Positions 1 to 11,945 of a stretch of DNA of 64,000 bases are shown here, in pieces; within the stretch, counting starts at the first letter, position 1, and every line of letters begins with the position of its first letter. The position numbers were made by a program, and so were the translations under genes. The notes under the pieces were generated by a model. The model was given only the letters and a program-made list of their open reading frames with translations, made no database searches and had not been told where the DNA came from. Source of the stretch: Malachius bipustulatus (lineage: Eukaryota > Arthropoda > Insecta > Coleoptera > Melyridae); contig OU342636.1 of the NCBI GenBank assembly GCA_910589415.1, forward strand, positions 4,384,437 to 4,448,436. The letters run 5' to 3'.

Positions 1-420
1 CTGAACAATAGTCACCCGTTTAAAAGAAACACCTTAGGAGCATGGTTTGCACCCGGTGTTTACTAGCGAATATTTTAAATACCTTAGCCTGAAGCTAAGT
101 GAAGCATTAATTGAAAATAATAATAATAATTATTGTTCAACAGTATACAAAAATACCAATAACACAACAATATCTTACTTCATCTACAACCTTAAATTCA
201 CATTTGTCATCTATTTATTGATCTACTAGTTCGCTCGGGTATCGTGTAATAAATTAACACCAGCCACAGCGAGCTAGCTTAAATTTGAAAAAAAAATTTT
301 CTTATTTTTTCTTTACATAAAAGACAACTTTTTAGACCGAATTTCATAGATAAATTAAAAAACCATAAGGCAAGCACTATTTCGGCGCATTTTACAAATG
401 TTGACGTTTTTCGAAGATTT
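1..420. other. AT-rich stretch, nothing recognised
   Basis: I see only AT-rich sequence with short low-complexity runs of asparagine-type codons (aat repeats near 115-130) and poly-T/poly-A tracts. No domain, splice pair or repeat terminus stands out. Confidence 0.5.
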
Positions 421-474
421 TTTTTAGTTTTTTTTTTTGAAAAAAGAAGATAAAAATTAAAAATTTTTTTTGAA

Positions 475-812
475 GTTTATTAATTTTTGGTTTCCATTAT
501 TTTTTTCATATCCAACGACATAAAAAAATAATATGGCGGCCATAAGAAAAACGAAAGTTGACTGTGAAAACTCTTGGATCTAGTCGGCCTTGAAAATTTT
601 TGTAATGACAGATGGGTAGCTCTTGACGATTTATGTAAACCTACAAAAAATTATTTATTAATTTTTAATAATAATAAAGATAAGTCAAAAATAAGAAATC
701 TCGATTTTTCAGTTTTTTCAGAAGCCGTCCCAGATATTTTACATGTCTTGACGGATTCGAGATGGCCACAAAACTGCGCATCTTTTCTCTAATTTAACCA
801 ACCCTGTATCTC
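475..812. repeat. dispersed repeat, copy 1 (AATATGGCGGC family)
   Basis: This segment aligns collinearly with 47660-48005. Shared landmarks are the 'aacgacataaaa' box, 'aatatggcggc', 'ctagtcggc' and the terminal 'cttttctctaatttaac'. The frames over it are not conserved between copies (copy 2 has a stop where copy 1 is open), so I treat it as non-coding mobile DNA of unknown class. The upstream part resembles one arm of the foldback at 47407-47727. Confidence 0.7.
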
Positions 813-869
813 TTAGCATTCAGGAGATAGCAATATAGAGAAGGATATATGGTGCACCCTGTATATGAT

Positions 870-1641
870 TTCAGTTTCGTGAAACTGAACTAAAATATTT
901 ACAACCCCAAACCACTTCTGGTTATACTAGAAGTAGCCAATAACTTTTTTTTTATTTTAACTTTGGCACCAGATATATTATTCCATTTTTTAGATTGTCT
1001 GAGAAAATATAATCAAAATGATTTTTACAATTCAAATTTATAACGAGTAATTTTTTAGTTATAAACAAATGAAAATTGCAATTTTTCATTTTTAAAAAGG
1101 CTCAAGATATCGGGAAATGGTTCACATGTCAATATCTTAACTTTCGTGGTATCTTATTGTATGGGTAAAATATCATTTTTCATTTTCAAAATATCATGTC
1201 ATTTTTCAAAATAATTTTTTTCAATATTTCTATACCCAAAGAATAGTACACAAAAAGTGAAGACAGGGACATGTAAACCGTTTTCCGATATCTTATTGAG
1301 CCTATTTTAAATGCAAGCTACTTTGAAAATGGAACATTGCGATTTTCATTTGTTTATAACTCATGAATTACTCGTTCTAAACTTGAATTATAAAAATCGT
1401 TTTGTTTACATTTTCTCAGACAATCTAAAAATGTAATAATATTCTGATCTAAAAATGTCTTAATATACAAGTGTCCCATTTAAAATCAAAAAAAAAGTTG
1501 ATAGCTACTTCTGGTTTAACCGGAAGTGGTATAGGGTTGTAAATATTTTAGTTCGATTCATAAATTACGAAAATTTTTTCGAAACATTATTCCAATTATT
1601 TTTCCGTTTAAGAATGTCCTATAGGTTCTCACCCTGTTCTT
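870..1641. mobile_element. foldback element A (diverged, same family as 3176-4027)
   Basis: The two halves are inverted copies. 'actaaaatatttacaacccc' near 890 recurs inverted near 1540, and the 'gaaaattgcaatttt' block near 1072 recurs inverted near 1340. The right end reads 'ttctcaccctg', the CACCCTG terminus of the family. The left terminus is eroded or lost. Arms are diverged, so it is older than its neighbours. No coding content. Confidence 0.75.
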
Positions 1642-1743
1642 CTATAATATATAAGCATCAGTATTTATCTGCTCTGCTAATAGCTCTTGTAGTTGATGAG
1701 GTAGGTATATTATTATGATAATAAAAAAATTCTTAATTTACAG

Positions 1744-1956
1744 GTTAGCTGATGCTCTGAACTTATCATTTAATACAATCAGAAATATTGGAGCAAACAA
1801 GGGCGAATAATTGGAAATTCATCGGACCTTTGCAGGCTGAAAAATATTTACTAAAAGTTAGGCAAATGAAAGGGTCCAGACATGATACTTCAAATGAAAT
1901 GCATCAGCAGAGATTTAATGCAGAGAAATGCATTAGCATAGACACAAAATTTACAG
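1744..1956 (+). pseudogene. possible orphan exon remnant
   Basis: The stretch sits between a 3' splice-like 'ttaatttacag' and a 5' splice-like 'ttacag|gtat'. The first frame starts LADALNLSFNTIRN, which has a helix-turn-helix flavour, and then stops. A second frame continues with FIGPLQAEKYLLKVRQ up to the donor-like site. This could be a frameshifted transposase or host exon, or chance. I do not recognise a family. Confidence 0.2.
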
Positions 1957-2060
1957 GTATAATAATAATCATGTAAAACTGCCGCTTTTGCCAGAAGGAT
2001 CCATGCTCTAAAACATGCTTAGACTGATAAGTGGCATAAAACATTTCGTTCTTTATAATA

Positions 2061-3173
2061 CAGGGGGTTCGGAAATTATGCGCAAAGAATTAAGGGGGTG
2101 ATTCTACTTGATAAAATATTGCCAAAAGTATCTATAAACTTTTTTCGAAAACTCACAAATAAGAAAGTTATGAGCCTTCAAAGTTGATTTTTTTATAATT
2201 TTTTTTCTAGTGTACGGCTTTTCTTAAAATTTGACACACTTGCCACTGATGTTGCTTTGTATCCTTGGTCCAAATTAGACTTGAATTCCTCTAAATCAAG
2301 AGGCCTTATGTGCCCTTGACCTTCAAAAAAGGCCTATAACTTTTTTCGTAATATTTTTTTCTGACTTTTGAAGACTCACTATTGAAGAACATGAAGAAAT
2401 ATTCGGAAAAGGTCCTCTTTGTCTATCACGATAAAATTACCTGTTTCCGAGTAAAACTGTTTTAAAAATTTGCTTGCACTAAAATTGATCACCATAAATT
2501 ATGATCATTCTGCAACAATACCAAAGCATGCTTTGAAAACAGCTGCAGGGTTGCCTAGGAAATAAGACGTTTGCTTGTAAATTATTTTATTATTTTATTA
2601 AAAAAAAAAAATGATTCAAAAATTTTTTAATTTTATCATTTCCAAGTCTATTTATATACGAATGTCTCTGTTTTGTACATAACTAGACAACCCTGCAGCT
2701 GTTTCCAAAGCATGCTTTGGTATTGTTGCAAAATGATCATAATTTATGGTGATCAATTTTAGTGCAAGCAAATTTTTAAAACAGTTTTACTCGGAAACAG
2801 GTCATTTTATCGTAAATAATAGACAGCGAGGACCTTTTCCGAATATTTCTTCATGTTCTTCAATTGTGCGTCTTCAAAACTTAGGAAAAAATATTACGAA
2901 AAAAGTTATAGGCCTTTTTTGAAGGTCAAGGGCAGTTAAGGCCTCTTGATTTAGAGGGATTCAAGTCTAATTTGGACCAAGGATGTAAAGCAATATCAGT
3001 GGCACTAGAAAAAAAGTTATAAAAAAATATTGATTTAAAAAAGTCAACTTTGGAGGCTTATAACTTTCTTATTTTTTGTGAGTTTTCGAAAAAAAATTAT
3101 GAATACTTTTGGCAAAATTTCATCAAGTAGAATCACCCCCTTAATTTTTTGCGCATAATTTCTGGACACCCTG
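2061..3173. mobile_element. foldback element 1, CAGGG termini, TA target
   Basis: A long inverted repeat of about 500 bp per arm around an AT-rich centre near 2600-2650. The left end 'cagggggttcgg' follows TA, and the right end 'ccgaac'-type block is degraded to 'tctggacaccctg' before TA. Landmarks such as 'ttaagggggtgattctactt' at the left recur inverted near 3125. No ORF. The right TA (3174-3175) is shared with the next element. Confidence 0.9.
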
Positions 3174-3175
3174 TA

Positions 3176-4027
3176 CAGGGTGAGGCGCGAGAACCTTAGG
3201 GCATTTTTATATGGAGAAGTGTTGGGAGAAGTCTAAAAATTTGTAAATATATAGTTTCGATTTTGACGAGCTGAACTAAAATATTTACAACCCCACACCA
3301 CTTCCGGTTATACCGGAAGTTGGCATATTTTTCTTTTTTTAAATGGTACACCCTGTATATTATTACATTTTCAGATTGCCTGATAAACAATAATAAAAAT
3401 GATGTTTACAGTTCAAATTTGTAACGACCAATTAATGAGTTATAAACAAATGAAAATTGCAATTTTCCATTTTCAAAGCAGCTTAGCTTGAAAACGGGTC
3501 AAGATATCGGAAAACGGCTTACATGTCCCTATCCTAACTTTTTATACAATGTCTACTACGCTGGAGTACCTACAAAAAAAATATTTTTTATTAATTTTTT
3601 TTAAATCGCTGATTTTTCATCACTTTGTATACAAATATCATAAGCACCATAGGATACTACGTGAAAAGTTAAGATAGGGACATGTAAGCCGTTTTCATCT
3701 AGCTTGACCCGTTTTCGACCTAAGCTGCTTTGAAAATGGAAAATTGCGATTTTCATAACTCATAAACCACTTGTTGCAATTTTGAACTACAAACACCATT
3801 TTTATTACTTTTTTTCAGGCAATCTGAAAATGTAATAATATAAAGGGTGTCCCATTTAAAATAAGAAAGTTGATGGCAACTTCCGGTATAACCGGAAATG
3901 ATGGGGGGGTTGTAAATATTTTAGTTCAGCTCGTCAAAATCGAAATTTTACACGTACAAATTTTTAGACTTCTACTCCCAGGACTTCTCGATATAAAAAT
4001 GCCCTAAGGTTCTCGCGCCTCACCCTG
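3176..4027. mobile_element. foldback element 2, CAGGGTGAGGCGCGAG termini
   Basis: The arms are inverted copies: 'cagggtgaggcgcgagaacc' at the left is mirrored at 4008-4027. Internal blocks (the tatacaggatat-like box, 'gttgtaaatattttagttca', 'taaccggaag') are mirrored too. It abuts foldback 1, separated only by TA, and has no coding content. Element 870-1641 is a diverged relative, and similar internal blocks occur in 30774-31391. Confidence 0.9.
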
Positions 4028-4272
4028 GATAGATAGTAGATAATTCCTTCTATATCCTGATTTTATCCTGGTTTTTTATGAATATTAATAATCAAAATAG
4101 ATTTTAAATTTATGTTAGGGATTTCGGCACTGGTATGAGCCTTATTTACGTTTAAGTTTTATTTTTTTGAAATTACATTTTTAGACTTTAAATAAGAAGA
4201 CTTTAAAAAATATATATTATATAACGTGAGTTGATAAGTTTTAGATTATATTCCTATTATTGTTTTATTATA

Positions 4273-4918
4273 CAGGGTGTATTGTAACGTCCGCATAATA
4301 TTAGCACCACGTGATTCTACATCAAAAACAGAACATAAAGTTTTAATACCATTTAGCTCTTAGACCTCAAATAACGAAGTTATCGACCATTGTAGTTAAA
4401 ATTTGAAGTTTTTTAATATGTACTCAAAAATATTGCTTAATATTATTAAAAAATTCTTAAGTAAGAAGTAAAATAGCCAAATTATCCAAAATTTTAGATT
4501 TTTTTTGGTAAAAATGATTTTAATTAACATTTCAAAACTAGGAATTATTTGATTTCCTGGGTTCCAATACTTCCAATCAATATTGCAACTGCGCGTTTTA
4601 ATTGTTGAAAAAAAATTGAAAAAATAAAAAATCTTGAAAAAAAATTGCAACATTGACACGTCGCAGCATGACATTTGTCTGGTTGCACCTTTTTTCGATT
4701 ACATAGCAACGGCACACTATACCAGTGAGGTGACTTCACGTCTAATAAGTTATCTTAATTTTTATACCAGCGCCAGTGTTGCAAAATTTAAGAACGTTAA
4801 ATTGTCCATATCTTAAAATCTGTGTACATCAAGAAAAAACTGTTGAGGACTTTTTTGTTCTGTTTTTGATGTAGAATCGCGTGGTGCTAATATTATGCGG
4901 ACGTTACAATACACCCTG
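4273..4918. mobile_element. foldback element 3, CAGGGTGTATTGTAACG termini
   Basis: The left arm 'cagggtgtattgtaacgtcc' after TA is mirrored at 4899-4918. 'gcaccacgtgattctac' and its inverse flank the centre. Short frames in the middle are AT-rich and unconvincing. On the right only TATA separates it from foldback 4. Confidence 0.9.
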
Positions 4919-4922
4919 TATA

Positions 4923-5645
4923 TAGGGTGTTGATTTTCAAAGCGGTCCATAGGGGATTAGCATTGCGAAAGTGGTTTTTGAGGATTCCTGCTCGCCGTTT
5001 AAACTGACAGAAATGGTTTTGGTATCAAAATGAAGCTAAAATTATTATCGCGTATAACGCTTGACATCAGAATTTAATTTTATTTCACGTTGTTTTCTAA
5101 AATTCTTCAGTAAAAATTCAAGTAATTGTTAATGTTTAATCACAAAATAGCATGCCTTGCCTAAACAATAATGACGTTTCTACGTTTTGACAATCCAATA
5201 ATAAAACTTTATAAGTCAGTAGGTAATAATAAAGTCTGGTTCTATTTAACCCTCCTGTAACTGGCTACACTGTAGTAGGTTTTCACCATAAAGACTCTTT
5301 CTTGGTTTGTATAACCCATTTTTAAATAGAACCAGACTTTATTATTACCTACTGGCTTATAAAGTTTTATTATTGGATTGTCAAAACGTAGAAACGTCAT
5401 TATTGTTTAGGCAAGGCATGCTATTTTGTGATTAAAGATTAACAATTACTTGAATTTTTACTGAAGAATTTTAGAAAACAACGTGAAATTAAATTAATTC
5501 CTGATGTCAAGCGTTATGCGCAATAATTTTAGCTTCATTTTGATACCAAAACCATTTCTGTCAGTTTAAACGGTGAGCAGGAATCCTCAAAAACCACTTT
5601 CGCAATGCTAATCCCCTATGGCCCGCTTTGAAAATCAACACCCTG
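4923..5645. mobile_element. foldback element 4, copy 1
   Basis: The arms begin with the equivalent of 'cagggtgttgattttcaaag' (first base here t) and end with its inverse at 5645 before TATA. A second copy lies at 15346-16053 inside the Gypsy integrase. The unique loop around 5250-5320 is inverted in the second copy. Dispersed, non-coding, TA target. Confidence 0.92.
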
Positions 5646-5743
5646 TATATATTATTATTATTATTATATAACTATTATTGTTTTATTATAATAATTATTA
5701 TTTTATGAATATTATTAACAAAAAATGTACCCACTACACATAC

Positions 5744-6330
5744 AGTGTGTCCACCTAAGTTGGAGTCATATGAAAAACTTTCTAATTATCCATTTTAGGA
5801 AAAAAAGTTATTCTCCATAAAAAGTTGTGAATGGCCCAAAACCTTAAATGAAATAGTGAGACGTCAAAGGACCCCGCAGAATCCTTATGAACATTGGCTC
5901 CCGGTTAAATTTAATATAATTTTTGGAATCGGTAAGACTCGATGAGTGGATCACGAGTCTCCATGGGCATACGCCCACAAAACTCGTTTCCATGAGACAT
6001 TCACCTCTAATAGTGGGGTAGATTTAAATTTCAAAAAGACACTCATCTTTTTGCTTTTTTTTTGTTTCGGTCAACTTAGTTGACCACTTTTGTTATGTAG
6101 CCGATTTAATGTAGGGTGATATAAATCAGATAATTTCCATCACTCTGTATTAAAATTTAAACCGCATAGAAAACAACATGAAAAGTTATAGATATTTTGA
6201 GCCTTTTGCGATATACCTACACTGCTTTCAAAATGAAAATTTGCAATTTTAATTAATTTATAATAATACTACTCAATTTAAACTGCAACCATAAAAACCG
6301 TTCTTATTTGATTTTCCCACTCTCTCCCTT
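5744..6330. repeat. eroded repeat mosaic
   Basis: It contains a half-element starting 'cagtgtgtccacctaagttg', and then a block at about 5866-5975. That block is the inverse of 25560-25669 plus 25906-25930 (shared 'aaatttaaccgggagccaa' and 'cataaggattctg'). After it come blocks at 6105-6310 resembling one arm of the 30774-31391 foldback ('aaaagttatagat', 'gcgatatacc'). A perfect palindrome ggtcaacttagttgacc lies near 6068. No gene. Confidence 0.55.
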
Positions 6331-6921
6331 CATGATAAAAAAATCAAAAAACAAAATTTTTTCCGCTTTTTGTTTTGGCCGCCATTTACTTTGGAAAAAA
6401 AATTATCAACAAGAAAATTAGGTTTTCTTGCTGCGCGATATTGGGCAAAAACTGTGAGGTCATCTCCGATTCCGAGTGTTTTATGTTTCCCCTCCCCCCC
6501 CCCTTCGCCCCTAATACACTGATCCGCAAAAAAGAGCGAATTTTTTCGCCCCAGTGGCTCCCGTTTTGGCAAAAAAAAACTAAGAACCAAAACGGTGAAG
6601 TCTCGGTGAGTAATGGACGGATTCGCGATTGCGCCCAAGCAGCTTGTGCGCTCTCGCGAGATCGCGGTTTTTTACCAGAAAGTTTTTTTGTTCGATGATC
6701 ACAGTGTGGGTTAAAAAACCGTTTCCCCCCTCCGATTCCCCGCCTCCGACTTGCACCAAATCGAATACATAACAAGAGTGGTCCATTAAGTTGGCCGAAA
6801 CAAAAAAAAAATTGAAAAGAGTGTTGTTTTTGAAGTTGTTCACGCCAGATCTATCCCCTATAAAGACTGAATTTTTCTGACATTACAGTTAATTAATATG
6901 ACACTTGATTAACACACCTTT
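6331..6921. other. GC-richer unique stretch, nothing recognised
   Basis: Overlapping frames on both strands are open here, but they share no motif with any family I know and are interrupted by a C-run (near 6492-6503) and A-runs. The stretch is locally richer in G/C and CpG than its flanks. I call no gene. Confidence 0.4.
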
Positions 6922-8282
6922 TAGTTAGGGCCGCAGTGACAAAAGTGCCTTGCAACTCCCAAACGGATGAGAAGCACGGTTTTGTATAGTTCGAGTGTCG
7001 TTCTCGAAATCCGTGTTGTCGAGTAGGGGTCTGGCGTTCGGCGTTGGGCGGCTATAGTATTTTTTCCGAATTTTGCCCAGCGGTTCCAAAAATTATTTCC
7101 CAAACGGATGAAAATTACTGGAGGGCATCTACGCAAACCCCCAATTACCGGAAAAATATTTTCATCCGATTTGATATTTGCAGAGAGCTCTTCCAGAAGC
7201 TCTAAAAAAAATGGAAAAAAGGGGGGAAAAAGAAATTTCCTCATTTGAACTTGAAATTTGGCAGGGAGATATAGTTCGTGTCTGAGAATATGTAAAAAAA
7301 ATTTTTTTGCTCTATGTATCGCGATCGCTTTGTAACAATTTTCCAAAATTTAAATGGGCCAAATTTGATAAAGTAATTCCAAAATGGATGAAAATTTGCC
7401 CACAGGTTCTTTGATACCTACAGAACATCGAAAAATTATTTTCATCCAAATTTGTTGCGGTCAAGTCCAGATCATCCATAATAATGCTCCGATATATTCA
7501 TTAATACGGGAAACTGCAGGATCTGAATGTTCAATCTTTAATGTGGAAAGGCCGATTACAATCAAATTGTGTATTATTGTCCTAAACATTGATGAGACTT
7601 TTTTCCTCTGATTTGACGATTACGAAGGGAACACTCCGACTTTTGGACCGTATGAACGTTCCAAGCGCATACTTCATCCACAAATTAGCTAGTATCTCTT
7701 TACTAGCGTTTGACTCGCTTTGCGCGTGTATTAAATTTGGTTATTATATAGGCCGATTGATACCAAAGTATATATGTATAGCCACATATTTTCGGATATC
7801 AGAGGAAAGTTCTGATGAAGTTCAGTTTAAAAAACATTTTTTTTTTTAAACACTGCGGGGTTTTTTGTTATTTGGCATAATTTTGCCAGGCGCATTTTGG
7901 ATGAAAACTTTTTTTCTAATAACATAAATAATAACCATTCATATCAGTCCGGTTGCATGCATGCGGCTGATGATTTTTTTCATTTCGGAGTCTGGGTCAA
8001 TTTAATTGTACTGCAGGCTACGGCAAGGATCAAATCGGATGAAAATATTTTTCCGGTAATTGGGGGTTTGCGTAGATGCCCTCCAGTAATTTTCATCCGT
8101 TTGGGAAATAATTTTTGGAACCGCTGGGAAAAATTCGGAAAAAATACTATAGCCGCCCAACGCCGAACGCCAGACCCCTACTCGACAACACGGATTTCGA
8201 GAACGACACTCGAACTATACAAAACCGTGCTTCTCATCCGTTTGGGAGTTGCAAGGCACTTTTGTCACCGCGGCTCTAACTA
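6922..8282. mobile_element. foldback element G with about 250-bp near-identical arms
   Basis: Left arm 6922-7172 and right arm 8028-8282 are inverted and nearly identical: 'tagttag.gccgc', 'aaacggatgaaaattactgg' and 'gcgttgggcgg' all recur inverted. The roughly 850-bp centre repeats short 'gatgaaaat' and 'catcc' words and has no convincing gene. Open frames in the two arms are mirror copies of each other. A diverged relative lies at 55974-56430. Confidence 0.88.
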
Positions 8283-8315
8283 TTTTGGGAAATAAAAATT
8301 AAATAAAAGGTTCTT

Positions 8316-9905
8316 GTGAATGCTAAGAAAATTTGCAAAGACGGGTGGAAGTTATGGAATGATCTGTCACTTGGCAATCAGGGTATTGTTGAGATGTTTG
8401 CTGACTTCTTTTCAGCCCCGAGGTGTGATGATAATTTTCGTTTTGATGATTTTGCGGATTTTCACCAGTATCAGGTTGAATTGTGTGAGGTATTTGATGC
8501 AATTTCTGCTACAAAGTTGAAGTATAGTAGTGGCCCTGATGGAATCCCTTCTTATTTCCTGAAACAGTGCATTTTTACTCTGACTCGTCCTTTATATCTT
8601 TTGTTTAACCTTTCCTTGGCTAGAGGCATGTTTCCCAATTATTGGAAGGAAAGCTTCATTACACCAATCTATAAGTCTGGTGATCGGGAAAGGGCTGAGA
8701 ATTACAGAAGTATTTCTATTCAATCTGAAATACCAAAATTTCTTGACGACCTGGTTACCTGACCTGACCTGACCTGACCTGACCTGGTTACTGCTCACAT
8801 GATGGCAACTTGTAGACGTCTTGTCATACCTAAGCAAAATGGTTTTATGCCAGGACGTTCTACTATTTCGAGTCTGTTACTTTACCTAAACTGTATTAAT
8901 AACGACTTTGAGAGGTCCATGCAGATTGCTTCCGTCTACACGGACTGCTCCAAAGCGCTCGACAAAGTTTGCCATGATCTGCTTTTGAAGAAGCTGTTTG
9001 CTTTGGGAATTCGTGGTAGTGTGTTGAGTTGGATTGGGAGCTACCAGAAGGGTCGCACTCAGAGGGTTCGTGTTGGTTGCAATACATCAAAAGTAATAAG
9101 CGTTGAGTCTGGTGTGCCGCAGGGGTCACATTGTGGTCCTGTGCTGTTCTGTCTCTTCATAATGATATTTTCCTGAGCATTGTAAACTCCAAACATCTCA
9201 TATTCGTTGATGATGTCAAAGTGTTGAAAGAAGTGCGAAATTTTAGCGATGCTGAGATGTTGCAGAGGGATTTGGTGAGCATTGCGGAGTGGTGTGATAG
9301 GAATTGTCTCCATTTTGTTGGTAAATGTCTCATAATAACTTTCTGTAGGTTGCGTGACTATGTTCAGCATAGTTATTCTCTAAACAATGAAATTCTTACT
9401 AGAATTTTTTTTTTATTCCGAAGGTTTTATACTTCGGAATGGTACAACCTTCTTGACAGACACTTTGAGACTGCTCTTCTGTGCGTTGGTTGGACCTAAT
9501 GTTGAATATGTTTGTCTCATTTGGAATCCTTACTACAATGTCTACATACCGCAAATAGAGAAGGTTCAGATGAGGTTCCTTAGGTTCATTGTATTTATGC
9601 TCGGCATCCATGATCTCAGCTACGAAGATTTATGTGCTCGTTTGAGCCTTCGAAGTTTGCAGGATCGTAGAGATTTGTTTTCACTGTGCTACTTGTTGAA
9701 GTTGTTGAATGGAATAGTCGACAGAAGTGTCTCCTTCTTCCCTCCCATCACGGTACCAGCTATGGATATTTCCTCCAGTGTGTCGCATGCTGCGTAATGG
9801 CAGTGCATTTGATTTGGATTCTTTTGCAAAAGATGCTTGCCATTTCAGGAAGGCTGTTCAGAAAGCCATTTCTTCCTCTCACTCCCTTCCTTAGAAGTTG
9901 TTAAA
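8316..9905 (+). pseudogene. LINE (non-LTR retrotransposon) reverse transcriptase, frameshifted
   Basis: Reverse-transcriptase fragments run 5' to 3' in three frames. 8316-8762 carries the SGPDGIPSYFLK and FPNYWKESFITPIYKSGD blocks. 8799-9176 carries FMPGRSTISSLLLYL, the catalytic-Asp block YTDCSKALDKV and SGVPQGSHCGPVLF. About 9165-9390 continues in another frame with the active-site block IFVDDVKVL (usually FADD). 9387-9797 is the C-terminal LINE region (VGPNVEYVCLIWNPYY, KVQMRFLRF). A (CCTGA)n expansion breaks the first join. There is no endonuclease domain, so the copy is 5'-truncated. It abuts foldback G on the left. The end is taken at the A/T-rich tail near 9905. Jockey/CR1-like is my guess at the clade. 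Confidence 0.85.
8758..8787. repeat. (CCTGA)6 microsatellite inside the LINE
   Basis: Six perfect tandem CCTGA units sit between two RT blocks and shift the reading frame. Confidence 0.95.
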
Positions 9906-10460
9906 TAAATATTAAAAAATAAATTTATGAAAATTCTGAGTATTATTCTGAATTTCTAAAATAACTGCAAGATCCTTATTACTTTGACATTTCCAATAAA
10001 ATTTAGTACAGTACCGTTTTGAGGGCTGGTGAATCCTTTGACGTGCCCAGTTTTTTTCTAAAAAAAATCGCTAATATGAATTTTTGAGATTTTACAAGTA
10101 AACACTGATCTAGTAGGCCTTGGATTTTGTAGGAATGAGACGCTTTTTGCTCCCAAAATATAATTTATCAAGCTCTATGATTTAAAAGAAATACTTTTAA
10201 AATCGCCAAAAAAATATAATATTATTACTATTATTATGTTTATGGAAACTTTTATTCCTTAAAACAGGTCTTCGATAAACTGGTGAAGTCCTGCTACAAA
10301 AAACTGACTCAGTCTTTATAAAAGAAACCTGAATTTCTTTAAAATCAAATTAATGTATTCGACGCGATTGTATTGAGGATTTCTGAGCAGTTCTAAAAAC
10401 ATCCAACAAAAGGGCGCTGCTGTTGGTGGAGATCAGAAATACGCTTGATTTATGTGGGTT
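9906..10460. other. intergenic, no gene seen
   Basis: AT-rich DNA between the LINE tail and the Gypsy 5' LTR. A short block near 10271 ('ggtgaagtcctgctacaa') recurs near 41208, so at least part is dispersed repeat. Confidence 0.5.
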
Positions 10461-10664
10461 TGTTATGGTTATTGTATTTGCTACATTGTTATATTGTTAG
10501 AATAATATGTCGCTTTGACAAGGGATATTGGGAAGACTTTAGAATACGATATCGGTCGTGAGCGAATGTTCATGTTGTAATACTTTATATCTTATTAAAG
10601 ACAACGTTCCATTTTGAGTGGTGTTTTGGAATTATAAGTCATCGATTGGGAGCTAGTCATAACA
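10461..10664 (+). repeat. 5' LTR of the Gypsy element
   Basis: 204 bp, starts TGTTATGG and ends AGTCATAACA. It aligns along its whole length with 17470-17679 with scattered substitutions and small indels. It contains 'tatcttattaaag' near its middle. The bases just after it, 'tcagaagtgagga', resemble the acceptor stem of a Leu/Ser-type tRNA and may be an offset primer-binding site. Confidence 0.9.
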
Positions 10665-10755
10665 TCAGAAGTGAGGATTAGAATTTCCACGAGCCTCTGT
10701 AAGTGTCACCCAAATTGATAAAAAAAAAAATAATCGGTGCCTAAATAAAGTGAAA

Positions 10756-11640
10756 ATGAGTGAAGATGGAGGACAGTTATACCAAGACCTGCTAGAGAAG
10801 CATATTGAACGACAGATACGTGAAGCCCTGAGAAGAACATGCAGTCAACGCAATCCGAATATAGAACCTAACGACATGGAAGTTGAATCAACAGAAGGTT
10901 ATTCGTCAATTGTTCGTGGTGACATTATACCGACCTTTGATCCAGATGACAAGACTGCAACAGTGACAAGTTGGTTACAAAAAATTGACCAACTTGGCGA
11001 AATACATGGTTGGAATGACTATCAGAAATCTGTCTTTATGCAACAAAAATTGAAAGGTTCAGCACGAAATTGGTTTAATCGTTTAGAAGATTACAAAAAA
11101 ACTCGCATTAACCAGAGAATTTCCAAGGTGTACAGATTACGCAACTGTATTACAAGAACTAGTTGCAAGAAAGAAAAGATCAGGTGAAACTATGACACAC
11201 TACTACCATGACAAGCTTGCGCTTATACAACAATGCCGTTTAGACAATGAAGCGTCTATCTCTTGCTTGATTAAAGGATTACCCTTGGAGTTACAAGCTA
11301 ATGCAAGGGCTTTTCAATGTTCTTCATCAGATGAGCTCTATGCTGGATTCATTGCACCATTGGAGAACTATGAAACTCCTATGCGTGAAGAACATAGATT
11401 CAAGAGAAGTAGGTATGAGATTGATAATGGTAACAGTACAAGAACTTCAAGAACTTGCTACGTCTGCGGTAAGCCCGGTCACGTCGCCATCAATTTTCGT
11501 CTAAGAGGATCCATGAAGTGCTTTTTCTGTAATGGATTCGGCCACAAAAAAGAATTCTGCCAACTCAGAAATCGAAATTTTAGTAGGCAAAGATCATCCA
11601 ATGAAACAATTGGAGCAAAGGCAGTGAAATTATTGACTGA
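10756..11640 (+). pseudogene. Gypsy gag (capsid plus two zinc knuckles), one frameshift
   Basis: The start ATG at 10756 gives MSEDGGQLYQDLLEKH. The capsid-like part has TVTSWLQKIDQL and KGSARNWFNRL, typical of Gypsy gag. A frameshift near 11180-11192 moves the reading to the frame from 11192. Nucleocapsid: the first knuckle CYVCGKPGH has F where the last Cys should be. The second, CFFCNGFGHKKEFC, is a complete C-X2-C-X4-H-X4-C. Basic residues follow. Structural role: packaging of element RNA in virus-like particles. Confidence 0.85.
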
Positions 11641-11945
11641 TAGACAGAAAAACAACACATATATGAAGAAGTGTTACATCAATGGACATGCTGTAATCAA
11701 ATTCCATCTTACAACTTATCCGGTGATTAGTTCGCTAAGAGCTTTTAGTGGAGCAGTTATAAGAGCGGCGAAGGCCACAAACTTTACTTTATTAATTGAT
11801 GATGTTGAAATAGCAACGTCCGCTTTCATAACTTATACGAACATGGAGAACTTGAAGATGTTGGACAACCTGTCATCAACACCGAAGGCGTGTCACTTGT
11901 TGTGTGTGCAGGAAGGGCGAAGCTCACAAGAGATAATCAAGAGAT
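11640..11945 (+). pseudogene. eroded Gypsy protease region
   Basis: Downstream of the second zinc knuckle the frame reads MKKCYINGHAVIKF, the usual approach to the aspartic protease. The DTG/DSG catalytic triad that should follow is not visible. The frame then shifts into the RT-bearing frame around 11890-11946. Placement rests on order and the KKCYINGH motif only. Confidence 0.5.

Noticed and set aside
574..792. 72-codon plus-strand frame in repeat copy 1
   Set aside because: It has no ATG start and is interrupted by a stop in copy 2 of the same repeat.
6375..6843. Several overlapping frames of 87-129 codons on both strands
   Set aside because: Mutually exclusive frames, no motif, interrupted by homopolymer runs; openness follows from local G/C content.
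6921..8295. Two similar 130-140-codon frames on opposite strands
   Set aside because: They are mirror translations of the two foldback G arms, not two genes.
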